A DNA stretch of 64,000 nucleotides from Caenispirillum salinarum AK4 (GCF_000315795.1 NZ_ANHY01000013.1:62001-126000); one strand, 5' to 3'; positions 21,888 through 30,838 are shown, counted from the first letter of the stretch. Translations and numbers: made by a program. The notes: a model not told the origin generated them from the letters alone.

Positions 21888-22835
21888 ATGGCATCATATC
21901 TCATCACCGGCGGCGCCGGCTTTATCGGCTCCCACCTGGCCGACGCGCTATTGGCCGCCGGCCACCGGGTCCATGTGCTGGACGACCTGTCCACGGGGCG
22001 GCGCGGGAACCTTCCGGCGGACGCCTGCCTGACGGTGGCGGACGTGAACGACGACGCCGCGCTGGATGCCATCGCGGCCGACGGGCTGGACGGCTGTTTT
22101 CACCTGGCCGCCGTGGCGTCGGTGCAGCGCTGCAACGAGGAGTGGGTCGCGACCCACGACGTGAATCTTCGCGGCACGATTTCGGTGCTGGAGGCCGCGC
22201 GACGCTTCGGCTTTCCCGTCGTCTACGCCTCGTCCGCCGCCGTCTACGGCGACTGCGACCGGCTGCCCCTGCGCGAGGACGACGCCCCCACCCGTCCGCT
22301 GACGGCCTACGGCGCCGACAAGCTGGGATCGGAATTACATGCCCGCGTCGCCGGCGTCGTGCACGGCGTGTCCACCTTCGGGCTGCGGTTCTTCAACGTT
22401 TTCGGGCCGCGCCAGGACCCCGCATCGCCTTACTCCGGCGTCGTCAGCATCTTCGCCGACCGCCTGGCCCGCAACGAGCCGGTGACCATCCACGGCGACG
22501 GCGGCCAGTCGCGGGACTTCGTGTATGTGGGAGACGTGGTCCGCGCCCTTGTGGCGGCCCTGCGCAAGGCGGACGTCAGCGCCCCCGTCGCCAACGTCTG
22601 CACCGGCCGCGCCACCACCGTGCGGACCCTGGCGGAGACACTGGCGACCCTGACCGCCAGCACCGCCGCCATCTCAACGGGGCCGGCGCGGACCGGCGAC
22701 ATCCGCCATTCCCTGGGCGACCCGGGGGTGATGGCGCACGCACTGGGCGTAACCGCCGACGTTTCGCTGGCCGACGGCCTGGGCGCCCTGTTGAGCCACG
22801 CCTCTCCCGGCCGCCCGCCGATTCCCGCCGAGTAG
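21888..22835 (+). CDS. NAD-dependent sugar-nucleotide epimerase/dehydratase (extended SDR, GalE-like)
   Basis: A 315-residue extended short-chain dehydrogenase. The NAD-binding motif is TGGAGFIGSH at residues 7-16, followed by VLDDLSTGRRGNL, typical of UDP-glucose 4-epimerase relatives. The catalytic set is serine in YASSAAVYGD and tyrosine/lysine in YGADK. FFNVFGPRQDP and the substrate-phase ARNEPVTIHGDGGQSRDFVYVGDV also fit. It could epimerise UDP-glucose or UDP-glucuronate for surface polysaccharide. No polysaccharide genes lie beside it, so the substrate is open. Alternative upstream starts would add residues with no family match. Confidence 0.85.
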   Translation: MASYLITGGAGFIGSHLADALLAAGHRVHVLDDLSTGRRGNLPADACLTVADVNDDAALDAIAADGLDGCFHLAAVASVQRCNEEWVATHDVNLRGTISVLEAARRFGFPVVYASSAAVYGDCDRLPLREDDAPTRPLTAYGADKLGSELHARVAGVVHGVSTFGLRFFNVFGPRQDPASPYSGVVSIFADRLARNEPVTIHGDGGQSRDFVYVGDVVRALVAALRKADVSAPVANVCTGRATTVRTLAETLATLTASTAAISTGPARTGDIRHSLGDPGVMAHALGVTADVSLADGLGALLSHASPGRPPIPAE

Positions 22836-22862
22836 GGTTTGGGTTGGGGGCGCTCCGTTCGC

Positions 22863-23258
22863 CTACTGGGTGGCGGGCTGTCCGGCATCGGCCGACGGGC
22901 GGATGCGGGAGACGACCTCGCAGGCCCCCTTGCCCTGAGCCGGGATCACGCTGCCCATGTCCACCACGTGCCGGCTGTGCACCGCCCGCAGCGACGGTCG
23001 AAGAATGGTGGTGAAGGTGATCGGCGTGCCCGCACGGTCGTTCTCGATCACTACCAGCGCCGCGTCCGTACGCACCAGCGTCCCCCGGTTGCCGATGCCC
23101 GGCGCCAGTCCGACGCGCACGCGATCGGGCTCGGACATGCGGATATACAGGTCCGGCAGGGTGTCGAAGGAACAGCGGTATTCGGTGACGGCAGCGTCCG
23201 CGGCGGCGGGCGCGAGAACAAGGCCAAGAGCAACAGCGGCGGCGGCACGACGGAACAT
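22863..23258 (-). CDS. Exported protein of unknown function
   Basis: A 131-residue protein with a clear signal peptide (MFRRAAAAVALGLVLAPAAADA) and a single mature domain of short alternating strands containing one early and one late cysteine that could pair. ATG 23258 follows GGAGAA at good distance; TTG at 23273 would add five residues. It converges with the epimerase gene. No family was recognised. Confidence 0.6.
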   Translation of the reverse strand: MFRRAAAAVALGLVLAPAAADAAVTEYRCSFDTLPDLYIRMSEPDRVRVGLAPGIGNRGTLVRTDAALVVIENDRAGTPITFTTILRPSLRAVHSRHVVDMGSVIPAQGKGACEVVSRIRPSADAGQPATQ

Positions 23259-23388
23259 CAAGATTCTCCGCAACGAAACAGGTCGACCAGAACCGCTTCA
23301 TTATCGGAGGCGCAAGAGACTCCGCCCATTCCCCTGCCGTCGGCCATGCCCTGCCGAAAGGATTACATTCAGGTTACCGGATACCGTT

Positions 23389-23853
23389 TCATGTGAGTTT
23401 TGCGAGAAGCCGCATGAAGTGTGCCTTTTCTTCCGCCGACAGCGGGTCCAGCGTGCGGCCGGAAATGTCCAGCGCCGCCGGAAACAGGCGCTCGACCAGG
23501 GCCCGCCCCGCCTCGGTCAGGGCGACCAGGTGCATGCGCCGGTCGGCGGGGCTGTCGGTCTTGTCGACCAGCCCGCGCGCCTTCAGCCGTGTGACCACGC
23601 CCTTGATGGTGGCGACGTCCATGGCCGTCTGCCGCCCCAGGCTGTTCTGCGAGCACGGCCCCACCTGGTGCAGCTTCGCCAGGGCGGCGAACTGCATGGG
23701 CGTCAGGTCTTCGGACATGTGCGCGGAAAAGATGGTCAGGTGCCGCTGCTGGGCCTTGCGCAGCAGGAACCCCACCTGGACGTCCAGGCTGTAACCGGCC
23801 GGCGCCTCGGGCGCGTCGGTAAGGGTTTCGGTATCATCGTCCCGGATCGTCAT
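23389..23853 (-). CDS. MarR-family transcriptional regulator
   Basis: A 154-residue winged-helix regulator. The helix-turn-helix is in LGRQTAMDVATIKGVVTRLKARGLV, followed by the wing TDSPADRRMHLVALTEAG, a standard MarR signature. ATG 23853 was chosen; a GTG two codons upstream is also possible. It begins 12 bases after the livF stop and so is probably the last gene of the long heterocycle operon. MarR proteins often sense aromatic acids; NicR of Pseudomonas putida, which responds in nicotinate catabolism, is a MarR member. That it controls this operon is an inference. Confidence 0.85.
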   Translation of the reverse strand: MTIRDDDTETLTDAPEAPAGYSLDVQVGFLLRKAQQRHLTIFSAHMSEDLTPMQFAALAKLHQVGPCSQNSLGRQTAMDVATIKGVVTRLKARGLVDKTDSPADRRMHLVALTEAGRALVERLFPAALDISGRTLDPLSAEEKAHFMRLLAKLT

Positions 23854-23865
23854 GGCCACTCACAT

Positions 23866-24570
23866 TCACACCGCAAGGTAGGCGTCCCGCACCTGCGGGT
23901 TCGCCTCCAGTTCGTCCATGGTGCCTTCATAGCGGATGCGGCCTTTCTCGATGATGTACGCCCGGTCGGAGATCAGCCGCGCGAAATGGAGGTTTTGTTC
24001 CGACAGGATGATGGTCAGGCCCTGGCGCTTCATTTCCGTCAGGGCCTCCGCCATCTGCTCGACGATCTTGGGGGCGAGACCCTCGGACGGTTCGTCCAGC
24101 AGCACCAGCGACGGGTTGCCCATGAGGGTGCGCGCGATGGTGAGCATCTGCTGCTCCCCGCCCGACATCTGCCCGCCGGGGCGCTTGCGCATCTCGGCCA
24201 GGTTGGGAAACAGGGTATAGAGCATGTCGGGCGTCCAGGTGGGCGCGCCCTCGCGCGGGGGCTGGCGGCCGACCATCAGGTTTTCCTCCACCGTCAGGTC
24301 GGTGAAGATGCGCCGGTCCTCTGGCACGTAGCCGAGGCCGAGCCGCACGATCTCGTGCGCCTTCCTGCCGCTGACCGTGGTGCCGTCGAACACGATGTCG
24401 CCGGTGATGCCCGGCACCAGCCCGACGATGCTGGCGAAGGTGGTCGTCTTCCCCGCCCCGTTGCGGCCGAGGAACGCCACCACCTCGCCGTGGCCGACTC
24501 GGGCGTGGACGTCGAACAGGATGTGGGCACGGCCGTACCAGGTGTTCAGGTGATGGATTTCCAGCTTCAT
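23866..24570 (-). CDS. livF: Branched-chain-type ABC transporter ATP-binding protein LivF
   Basis: A 234-residue ABC ATPase of the HAAT family. Walker A is GRNGAGKTT, the signature is MSGGEQQML, and Walker B is LVLLDEPSEGLAPK. The EPSEGLAP form is typical of LivF. It works with LivG to power the fused permease. Its ATG overlaps the livG stop (ATGA). Confidence 0.93.
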   Translation of the reverse strand: MKLEIHHLNTWYGRAHILFDVHARVGHGEVVAFLGRNGAGKTTTFASIVGLVPGITGDIVFDGTTVSGRKAHEIVRLGLGYVPEDRRIFTDLTVEENLMVGRQPPREGAPTWTPDMLYTLFPNLAEMRKRPGGQMSGGEQQMLTIARTLMGNPSLVLLDEPSEGLAPKIVEQMAEALTEMKRQGLTIILSEQNLHFARLISDRAYIIEKGRIRYEGTMDELEANPQVRDAYLAV

Positions 24571-25367
24571 TCGCCAGCCTCCGCCCGCGGGGTTGCGTCC
24601 GCGCCCTTTTCCTTGCCGTAGACCGCACCGGTGCCCAGGTAGACCGCCTGGACGTCGGGGTTGTTGCGCACCTCCGCCGGGGTGCCTTCCACGATCAGCC
24701 TGCCGCGATCGAGCACCATCACCCGGTCGGCGTGGCCGAAGACGACGTCCATGTCGTGCTCGGTGAACAGCACCGAGACGCCGCGCGACTGCACCACGCG
24801 GGCGACCAGCTCCATGAGCTGCACGCGCTCCTGCGGGGCCATGCCAGCCGCCGGCTCGTCCATGAGCAGCACGCGCGGATCGTTGGCGAGCGCGATGGCA
24901 AGCTCCATGCGCTTGAGGTCGCCATAGGCCAGCATCCCGCAGGCACGCCCCGACTGGTCCTCCATGCCCACCAGTTCCAGCAGGTCATAGGCCTCGTCCT
25001 TGTAGAGTGCGCCGGCGAAGGGAAGCATGGCGCGCAGGCGCCGGTGGTGGGAGATCAGCGCCATCTGGACGTTCTCGATCACCGTCATGGAGGTGAAAGT
25101 GGCGGTGATCTGAAACGTCCGCCCCACCCCCAGCCGCCAAACCTTGCGCGGCGGCAGGCCCAGGATTTCCGCCCCGAAAAGGCGGATGGAGCCGCCGTCG
25201 GGCTTCAATTGCCCGTTCAGCATGTTGAAACAGGTGCTCTTGCCCGCGCCGTTGGGGCCGATGAGCGCCAGCATTTCCCGTTCGCGCAGGGCGAACGACA
25301 CGCCGTCGACGGCCTTCACGCCGCCGAAGGCCTTGGCGAGGTCGCGGACTTCCAGTGCGTCCGTCAT
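24567..25367 (-). CDS. livG: Branched-chain-type ABC transporter ATP-binding protein LivG
   Basis: A 266-residue ABC ATPase. Walker A is GPNGAGKST, the GRTFQIT and Q-loop regions are typical of LivG, and Walker B is VLLMDEPAAGMAP. The usual LSGGQ signature is altered to MLAYGDLKR, as is common in this subgroup. Both its ends overlap neighbours by four bases, so it is tightly co-translated with livHM and livF. Confidence 0.93.
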   Translation of the reverse strand: MTDALEVRDLAKAFGGVKAVDGVSFALREREMLALIGPNGAGKSTCFNMLNGQLKPDGGSIRLFGAEILGLPPRKVWRLGVGRTFQITATFTSMTVIENVQMALISHHRRLRAMLPFAGALYKDEAYDLLELVGMEDQSGRACGMLAYGDLKRMELAIALANDPRVLLMDEPAAGMAPQERVQLMELVARVVQSRGVSVLFTEHDMDVVFGHADRVMVLDRGRLIVEGTPAEVRNNPDVQAVYLGTGAVYGKEKGADATPRAEAGE

Positions 25368-27247
25368 GCCGTGCCCTCCCGCGCCGGTTCCTCGTCACGG
25401 CCGTCCCGGTCGGAGAGCAGCGGCTGCACGCGGCGCTGCCAGAAGCCGACGATGCCCTCGGGGAAGGCCACCACCAGCACCACGATCAGGCCGCCCAGGA
25501 TCAGCTTCCACAGGTCGGTCTCGCTGGTCATGTAGATGGACAGCGCCTCATAGACCGCCGCCCCCACCACCGGGCCGGCGACCGTCTGGATGCCGCCCAG
25601 CAGCACCATCACCAGCCCGTCGACGGATGTGGGGATCGCCAGCACGTCGGGGAACACGCTGCCTTTCAGGTAGGCGTAGAGCACGCCCGCGAACCCGGCG
25701 AAGGACCCTGCGAGCGTGAAGCATAGCCATTGCAGCGACATGCGGTTCATGCCGATGCTTTCCGCCCGCAGCACCGAATCCCGACAGCCGCGCACGGCAT
25801 AGCCGAAGGGCGCGAAGACGATGCGGCGGATGGCGAGGATGCCCAGCGTCACGATGCCGAGCGTCAGGTAGTAGAACACCATGGGATCGCTCGCCCAACT
25901 GCTCGGCCAGATACCCAGGATACCGTTGTCGCCGCCCGTCACCTCGTACCATTGGAAGACGATGGACCAGACGATCTGGGCGAAGGCGAGCGTCAGCATC
26001 GCGAGATACACCCCCGACAACCGCACGCAGAACCACCCGAACAGCGCCGCCCCGGCCACCGCCAGCAGCGGCCCGGCCCAAAGCCCCACCTCCATGGGCG
26101 CGCCGGTGAAGCGCACCAGCAGGGCGGCGCCGTAGGCTCCGAGTCCGAAGTACGCCGCGTGGCCGAAGCTCACCATGCCGCCGACGCCCATCATCAGGTG
26201 CAGGCTCGCGGCGAACAGGACGAAGATCAGGATTTCGGTGGAGACCGCCAGCAGGTAGTTGCCCGCGAACACCGGCAGCAGGGCCAGCACCAGCAAAAGC
26301 CCCAGCGACAGGTTCCGCCCCCGCGCGCCCAGGCGCTTCCAGGGCTGGAGCGCGGTGCCGACGGCCGCCCGCGCCGCCCCCTCGGGCTTGCCAAGCAGTC
26401 CCCAGGGGCGCACCACGAGGACGACCGCCATCACCAGGAACACCAGCACGAGGCTGATCTTGGGGAAGAGCAGGATGCCGAAGGCGTTCAGCTCGGCAAT
26501 GATGAAGGCGGCCAGGAAGGCGCCGAACACGTTGCCGAGGCCGCCGATCACCACGATCACGAAGGCTTCCACGATGATCTGAAGGTCCATCATGTGGTGC
26601 ACCGCCTCGCGCGGGATCTGCACTGCGCCGCCGAGCGCCGCCAGGAAGATGCCCAGCGTGAAGACCGACGTGAACAGCCACGCCTGATTCACGCCCAGCG
26701 CCGCGACCATGGTGCGGTCCTGCGTGGCGGCGCGCACCAGCACGCCCCAGCGCGTCTTGTGGAACAAGAGCCACAGCCCCGCCAGCACGATGGGGCCGAG
26801 GGCAATGAGCATCAGGTCATAGGCAGGGAACAGCTGCCCGAAGATGTTCACCGCCCCCTCCAGCCCCGGCGCGCGGGGGCCGAGCAGGTCCTCCGGCCCC
26901 CAGATCAGCACCACCAGGTCCTCGACCATCAGCGTCAGGCCGAAGGTGGCGAGCAGCTGGAACAGCTCCGGCGCCTCGTAGATGCGGCGGAGCAGCGTCA
27001 TTTCCACCAGCGCGCCGAGTGCTGCGACGATGACGGCCGCCAGCGGCAGCGCCACCCAGAAGCCGAGCGGCCCGGTGAGCGTCGTCGTCAGCGTGTAGGC
27101 GACGTAGGCGCCCAGCATGTAGAAGGCGCCGTGGGCGAAGTTCACGATGCGGGTGACGCCGAAGATGATCGACAACCCGCTCGCCACCAGGAACAGCGCC
27201 GAGGCGCTGGCGAGCCCGTTGAGGAACTGGACGAACAGGAAATCCAC
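25364..27247 (-). CDS. Fused LivH-LivM branched-chain-type ABC permease
   Basis: A 627-residue membrane protein that joins the two permease subunits usually encoded separately. The first half (residues about 1-290) is LivH-like, with SGLSIIFGVTRIVNFAHGAFYMLGAY. The second half (about 320-610) is LivM-like, with HLMMGVGGMVSFGHAAYFGLGAYGAALL and the EAA-type loop near VLRAESIGMN. An arginine-rich linker of about 25 residues lies between. GTG at 27247 is preferred because AAAGGA precedes it and the frame upstream enters a repeat. Such fusions are known in the family but are a minority form. Confidence 0.9.
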   Translation of the reverse strand: MDFLFVQFLNGLASASALFLVASGLSIIFGVTRIVNFAHGAFYMLGAYVAYTLTTTLTGPLGFWVALPLAAVIVAALGALVEMTLLRRIYEAPELFQLLATFGLTLMVEDLVVLIWGPEDLLGPRAPGLEGAVNIFGQLFPAYDLMLIALGPIVLAGLWLLFHKTRWGVLVRAATQDRTMVAALGVNQAWLFTSVFTLGIFLAALGGAVQIPREAVHHMMDLQIIVEAFVIVVIGGLGNVFGAFLAAFIIAELNAFGILLFPKISLVLVFLVMAVVLVVRPWGLLGKPEGAARAAVGTALQPWKRLGARGRNLSLGLLLVLALLPVFAGNYLLAVSTEILIFVLFAASLHLMMGVGGMVSFGHAAYFGLGAYGAALLVRFTGAPMEVGLWAGPLLAVAGAALFGWFCVRLSGVYLAMLTLAFAQIVWSIVFQWYEVTGGDNGILGIWPSSWASDPMVFYYLTLGIVTLGILAIRRIVFAPFGYAVRGCRDSVLRAESIGMNRMSLQWLCFTLAGSFAGFAGVLYAYLKGSVFPDVLAIPTSVDGLVMVLLGGIQTVAGPVVGAAVYEALSIYMTSETDLWKLILGGLIVVLVVAFPEGIVGFWQRRVQPLLSDRDGRDEEPAREGTA

Positions 27248-27292
27248 CGGCGGGTCCTTTTCACGCTGAGAGCAAGGCGGCAAGGTGGTGCG

Positions 27293-27440
27293 GCAAGCGG
27301 CAGGGTGGCTGGCAGCGGAGGTGGATTCCTGCTTTCGCAGGAATGACGGGTGTTTTCTTTCTCTAGAACAGTTACTTAGGAAAACCCGTCACCCCTGCGA
27401 AGGCAGGGGTCCACACATGCCGTCAGCCGCCCTTGCAATA
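27293..27440. repeat. MITE-like interspersed element, copy 2
   Basis: The left arm reads GCAGGGTGGCTGGCA, GGTGG, then TTCCTGCTTTCGCAGGAATG and ACGGG. The right arm, read on the opposite strand, has GCAAGGGCGGCTGACGGC, TGTGGA, then CCCTGCCTTCGCAGGGGTGA and CGGG. The arms are thus imperfect inverted repeats of about 50 bases around a short AT-rich centre. It lies inside the putative operon, between the binding-protein gene and the fused permease gene, where a transcript would fold it into a long hairpin. Confidence 0.75.
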
Positions 27441-27464
27441 CCTCTGCTGGGCAAATTCAGCCCA

Positions 27465-28697
27465 TCAAGACCCCGGCCGCATCGCCTTCGCCTCGTCCGG
27501 CGACGGCAGGTAGTTGGCGCCGTCGCGGTAGCCGAAGTCCACCATCACGCCCTTGCCGTCCTGCACGGCCGTGCGGCCAACGTAGGCGCCCAGCGTGCTC
27601 TGGTGGTCGGCGGCGCGGTAGGTGATGGGGCCGAGCGGCGTGTCCACCCCAATGCCCTCGGCGGCCGCGATCAGGTCCTCGGTCTCCAGACTCTCGGCCT
27701 TTTCCAGGATTTCGGCCACCGAATACATGGTGGCGTAGCCGACGATGGAGCCGAGCCGCGGGTAGTCGTCGAACTTCGCCTGGTAGGCCTCAAGGAACGT
27801 GTTGTGCTCGGGCGTGTCGATCTGGTCCCACGGGTAGCCGGTGACGATCCAGCCTTCCGGCGTCTCGGCGCCCAGCGGGTCCATGTACTCGGGCTCGCCG
27901 GTCAGCAGGCTGACCACCTCGCGGTCCTGGAACAGGCCGCGCGTGGTGCCCTCGCGCACGAACTTGGTCAGGTCGGGGCCGAAGGTGACGTTGAAGATGG
28001 CGTCCGGCTCCGACTGCGCCAGCGCCTGGACGGTGGAGCCCGCGTCGATCTTGCCGAACGGCGGCCATTGCTCGTTCACCCATTCGATGTCGTCGCGGCG
28101 GCGGTTCATCGCTTCCTTGAACGCCTCCACGGCCGAGGTGCCGTATTCATAGTTCGGTGCCACCGTGGCCCAGCGCGTCGCGTCCAGTTTGGCCGCTTCC
28201 TCGGCCAGCATCTCGGCCTGCATGGTGACGCTGGGGCGCAGGCGGAAGGTGTAGTCGTTGCCCTTGGACCAGACCAGCGCGTCGGTCAGCGGCTCGGCGG
28301 CCAGGAAGAACACCTCGCGCTGCTTGGCGTAGTCCGACACCGCCAGCCCGACGTGCGAGAAGAACGTGCCCATCAGAAGCGCCACGTCCTCGCGCTGGGT
28401 CAGTTCGTTTGCGGCGGTGACGGCGTCACCGGGCTTGCCGGCGTCGTCCTTGGAGATGACCTCAAGCGGACGCCCGTCGACGCCGCCGGCGGCGTTGATC
28501 TCCTCCAGCGCCAGTTGCCAGCCCATGCGGTAGGGCTCGGTGAAGGCCGGCAGGGCCGTGTAACTGTTGATCTCGCCGATCTTGATGGGGTCCTGCGCGA
28601 GCGCGCTTCCACCGGCCCCGAGGCCGCTCGCCGCCAGCGCCGCGATGCCGGCCACCGCCGATACCGCCCCGTGCGTCAGTCGCTTGGTCCAAGCCAT
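27465..28697 (-). CDS. Branched-chain-type ABC transporter substrate-binding protein
   Basis: A 410-residue periplasmic binding protein of the LivJ/AmiC-like class I fold. A signal peptide covers residues 1-35 (ends GGSALAQ). The mature start IKIGEINSYTALPAFTEPYRMGWQLALEEINAAGGV is typical of the family. It precedes the fused permease, LivG and LivF, so it forms a complete importer. Members of this family bind amino acids, amides, urea or aromatic acids. The operon context suggests an N-heterocyclic acid such as nicotinate, but the ligand is not readable from sequence. Confidence 0.9.
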   Translation of the reverse strand: MAWTKRLTHGAVSAVAGIAALAASGLGAGGSALAQDPIKIGEINSYTALPAFTEPYRMGWQLALEEINAAGGVDGRPLEVISKDDAGKPGDAVTAANELTQREDVALLMGTFFSHVGLAVSDYAKQREVFFLAAEPLTDALVWSKGNDYTFRLRPSVTMQAEMLAEEAAKLDATRWATVAPNYEYGTSAVEAFKEAMNRRRDDIEWVNEQWPPFGKIDAGSTVQALAQSEPDAIFNVTFGPDLTKFVREGTTRGLFQDREVVSLLTGEPEYMDPLGAETPEGWIVTGYPWDQIDTPEHNTFLEAYQAKFDDYPRLGSIVGYATMYSVAEILEKAESLETEDLIAAAEGIGVDTPLGPITYRAADHQSTLGAYVGRTAVQDGKGVMVDFGYRDGANYLPSPDEAKAMRPGS

Positions 28698-28783
28698 GGT
28701 GATGCCTCCTGTTGTCCCTGTTGCACCGCCGGAAACAGTTCGTCTGTCTTGTTGTGGCGGATCGGCCGGCGGATGGAAAGTCC

Positions 28784-29368
28784 TTATCTCAGGCCGTCTT
28801 CCCCCTTGGCCTCGTTCATTGTCAGCCCGCCGACGCGCGGCAGCGGCCGTCCGCTGTCGGTCACGGCGATGGCGACCATGATCTCGTCGGCGCGCGGGGC
28901 GTCATTGATGGACACCTCCATGCCGTCGAAGTGACTGCGGACATACGCCGCGTCCTTGTGGCCGAGCGGAATGTCCAGCACCTGCCCCGGCCCGCCGCGC
29001 TTTTTCGACGACGGCACCAGCGCCGCGCCCTTTTCCACTTCCTTGCGCAGCGGCGCGCCCATCTTCGGGTGCAGCAGCGCGGCGGCGTGCTCAAGCTCGC
29101 CGTTCTCGCCGACCAGCGCGGCCTTGCCGTAGCTTTCCGCCTGGTCGGGCCGGATGCCCAGCGCCTCCACGCAGCGCCGGCCGAGCAGCGCGCCCAGCTC
29201 CGCGCCCGTTTCGATGAGCGGCGTCAGGTCCTCCTCGTACCGCCCGGCGAAGGGATTCCGAATGACCGCCACGGCGGCGGCGCGGCGGGTGGGCGGATCG
29301 ATAGGCTTGCCCATTTCCTGGTGGATCTCGTCGACCACGACCATCAGTTTGCGGATGTCGGCACTCAT
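28784..29368 (-). CDS. PF06684 'amino acid synthesis' family protein, second copy
   Basis: A 194-residue protein of the PF06684 (DUF1185) family: an N-terminal IRKLMVVVDEIHQEMGKPIDPPTRR segment, then AVIRNPFAGRYEEDLTPLIETG, GKAALVGENGELEHAAALLHPKMG and a C-terminal HFDGMEVSINDAPRADEI. It is a clear paralogue of the gene directly upstream (same length, same motifs). Its start overlaps that gene's stop by four bases. Despite the family name no reaction is established. The pair may form a heteromer; the NPFAGRYE and GELEH segments are the best candidates for active-site residues. Confidence 0.85.
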   Translation of the reverse strand: MSADIRKLMVVVDEIHQEMGKPIDPPTRRAAAVAVIRNPFAGRYEEDLTPLIETGAELGALLGRRCVEALGIRPDQAESYGKAALVGENGELEHAAALLHPKMGAPLRKEVEKGAALVPSSKKRGGPGQVLDIPLGHKDAAYVRSHFDGMEVSINDAPRADEIMVAIAVTDSGRPLPRVGGLTMNEAKGEDGLR

Positions 29369-29949
29369 CGCAGACCGTCCTCCCCCTTGATGTCCGCCGC
29401 CGCCAGGCCGCCGACGCGGGCATGGACGCGCGGGCCGGTGGTCATCACCAGCGCCACCAGCATTTCATCGGCGCGCGGGGCGTCGTTGATCCAGACCTCC
29501 ATGGCGTCGAAGTGGCTGCGGACGTAGGAGGCGTCGATGTGGGTGACCGGCACGTCCAGCCGCGTGCCCGGCCCGCCCACCTTCTTGGTGGACGGCACGA
29601 TGGCCTTGGCCCCGCCCAGCGCCTCGCGCATGGCATAGCCGCCGGGAACGTGCCACAGGGCGCCATGCTCAAGCTCTCCGTTCGTGCCCACGATGGCGCC
29701 CTTTCCATAGCCTTCGACGGCCTTCGCGTCGCCGCCCAGCGCCTCGATCAGCCGGTTGGCCATGGACAGGCCCAGCGGCTTCAGGTCTTCCATGAAGCCG
29801 GCGATCTCCGGCTCATAGCGACCGGCAAAGGGGTTGGCGATGACGCTGAGCATGGCCGCCTTCCTCAGCGGCACATCCGGCGGCGGGCCGCCTTCGTGGA
29901 AGATCTCCTCCACGATCAGTTGCTGCTTGCGCACGACCACCTCAGGCAT
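29365..29949 (-). CDS. PF06684 'amino acid synthesis' family protein, first copy
   Basis: A 194-residue paralogue of the downstream gene, sharing RKQQLIVEEIFHEGGPP, SVIANPFAGRYEPEIAGF, GKGAIVGTNGELEHGALWH and HFDAMEVWINDAPRADE. Its start overlaps the end of the UPF0280 gene by eight bases. Tandem copies suggest a duplication followed by specialisation, perhaps two subunits of one enzyme. No catalytic role is proven for the family. Context points to a step in catabolism of an N-heterocycle. Confidence 0.85.
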   Translation of the reverse strand: MPEVVVRKQQLIVEEIFHEGGPPPDVPLRKAAMLSVIANPFAGRYEPEIAGFMEDLKPLGLSMANRLIEALGGDAKAVEGYGKGAIVGTNGELEHGALWHVPGGYAMREALGGAKAIVPSTKKVGGPGTRLDVPVTHIDASYVRSHFDAMEVWINDAPRADEMLVALVMTTGPRVHARVGGLAAADIKGEDGLR

Positions 29950-30838
29950 CGGCTGGTTCCTCCCTTGTTTCGTCGCGCTCCGGCGCCGTCAGAACGCCGT
30001 CGGGCTGGCCCACGACCCGCATGCGCGCCCCCAGCACCAGGAAGGCGGCCTTGATGAGGCCCTGACGCACCATGCGCGCCGCGACCTGCGTGCCGGCGTC
30101 GAGCGCCTTTTCCTCTTCCGCCTCGGTCAGCGGCCCCACCGATACGGTGACCGGCCGGTCGCACAGGTCGCTGTCGGGCGCAAGCTCGCGGGCCGGTACC
30201 CGCGTGATACCCGGATGACCCGGCAGGTCCACGGCGTTGGCCACCAGCGTCGCCGCCGCATCGGCCGTCGCGGCATCGCCCGCCAGAACGGTCACCGAAT
30301 CGGCGATGCCCAGCGTGTGGCTCCGCCCGCCGCGCCCGCTGGTGGCGATGCCGCGCGGGCGCATGGCGTGGGTGATCTCCAGCCCCGCGGGGCGGCGGGG
30401 GTTGAGCGGGTCCACCACCACGCCGACGCGCCAGCTCTGCCCCGGTGCGATATACAGCGCCATGTCGCCGCCGTTGTTCACCGCCGCGCGCTCAAGCCGC
30501 CGCCCCGCCACCAGGGCGGCCAGGATTTCGTCGGCCACCGCGCCGGCCACCGCCGCCATGGGCGTGATGAAGGTGGGCACATGGGGCACCGCCGCCGCCC
30601 ACATGCGCCGCGCCACGGGCCCGGCCAGCGGGCACGGCCCGGCGGCGACCATGGTCCGCAGCAGCGGCAGTTCCTCGCACAGTTCCGGCAACAGGTGCCG
30701 GAAGCGGGCGGCCGCCTGCTCGTGCGCCGCCGCCACCTCGTCGGGCGCGCCGTCGGCCTGGATGATCAGGTCGATGGGGCCGTGCGACAGGTGCATCCGG
30801 TGGCCGTCGGGCAGCATGCTGCGGGTGGGCTGTTCCAT
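29942..30838 (-). CDS. UPF0280 family protein
   Basis: A 298-residue protein of the UPF0280 (ApbE-like fold) family. Characteristic segments are FITPMAAVAGAVADEI near residue 95, the AAVNNGGDMALYI motif near 120, and GIATSGRGGRSHTLGIADSVTVLA near 175, similar to the nucleotide/flavin-handling core of ApbE. ATG 30838 lies 8 bases after the reductase stop. The family's reaction is not known. An ApbE-like protein next to a predicted iron-sulfur/flavin reductase might act in cofactor attachment or as a hydrolase; this is inference. Confidence 0.85.
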   Translation of the reverse strand: MEQPTRSMLPDGHRMHLSHGPIDLIIQADGAPDEVAAAHEQAAARFRHLLPELCEELPLLRTMVAAGPCPLAGPVARRMWAAAVPHVPTFITPMAAVAGAVADEILAALVAGRRLERAAVNNGGDMALYIAPGQSWRVGVVVDPLNPRRPAGLEITHAMRPRGIATSGRGGRSHTLGIADSVTVLAGDAATADAAATLVANAVDLPGHPGITRVPARELAPDSDLCDRPVTVSVGPLTEAEEEKALDAGTQVAARMVRQGLIKAAFLVLGARMRVVGQPDGVLTAPERDETREEPADA

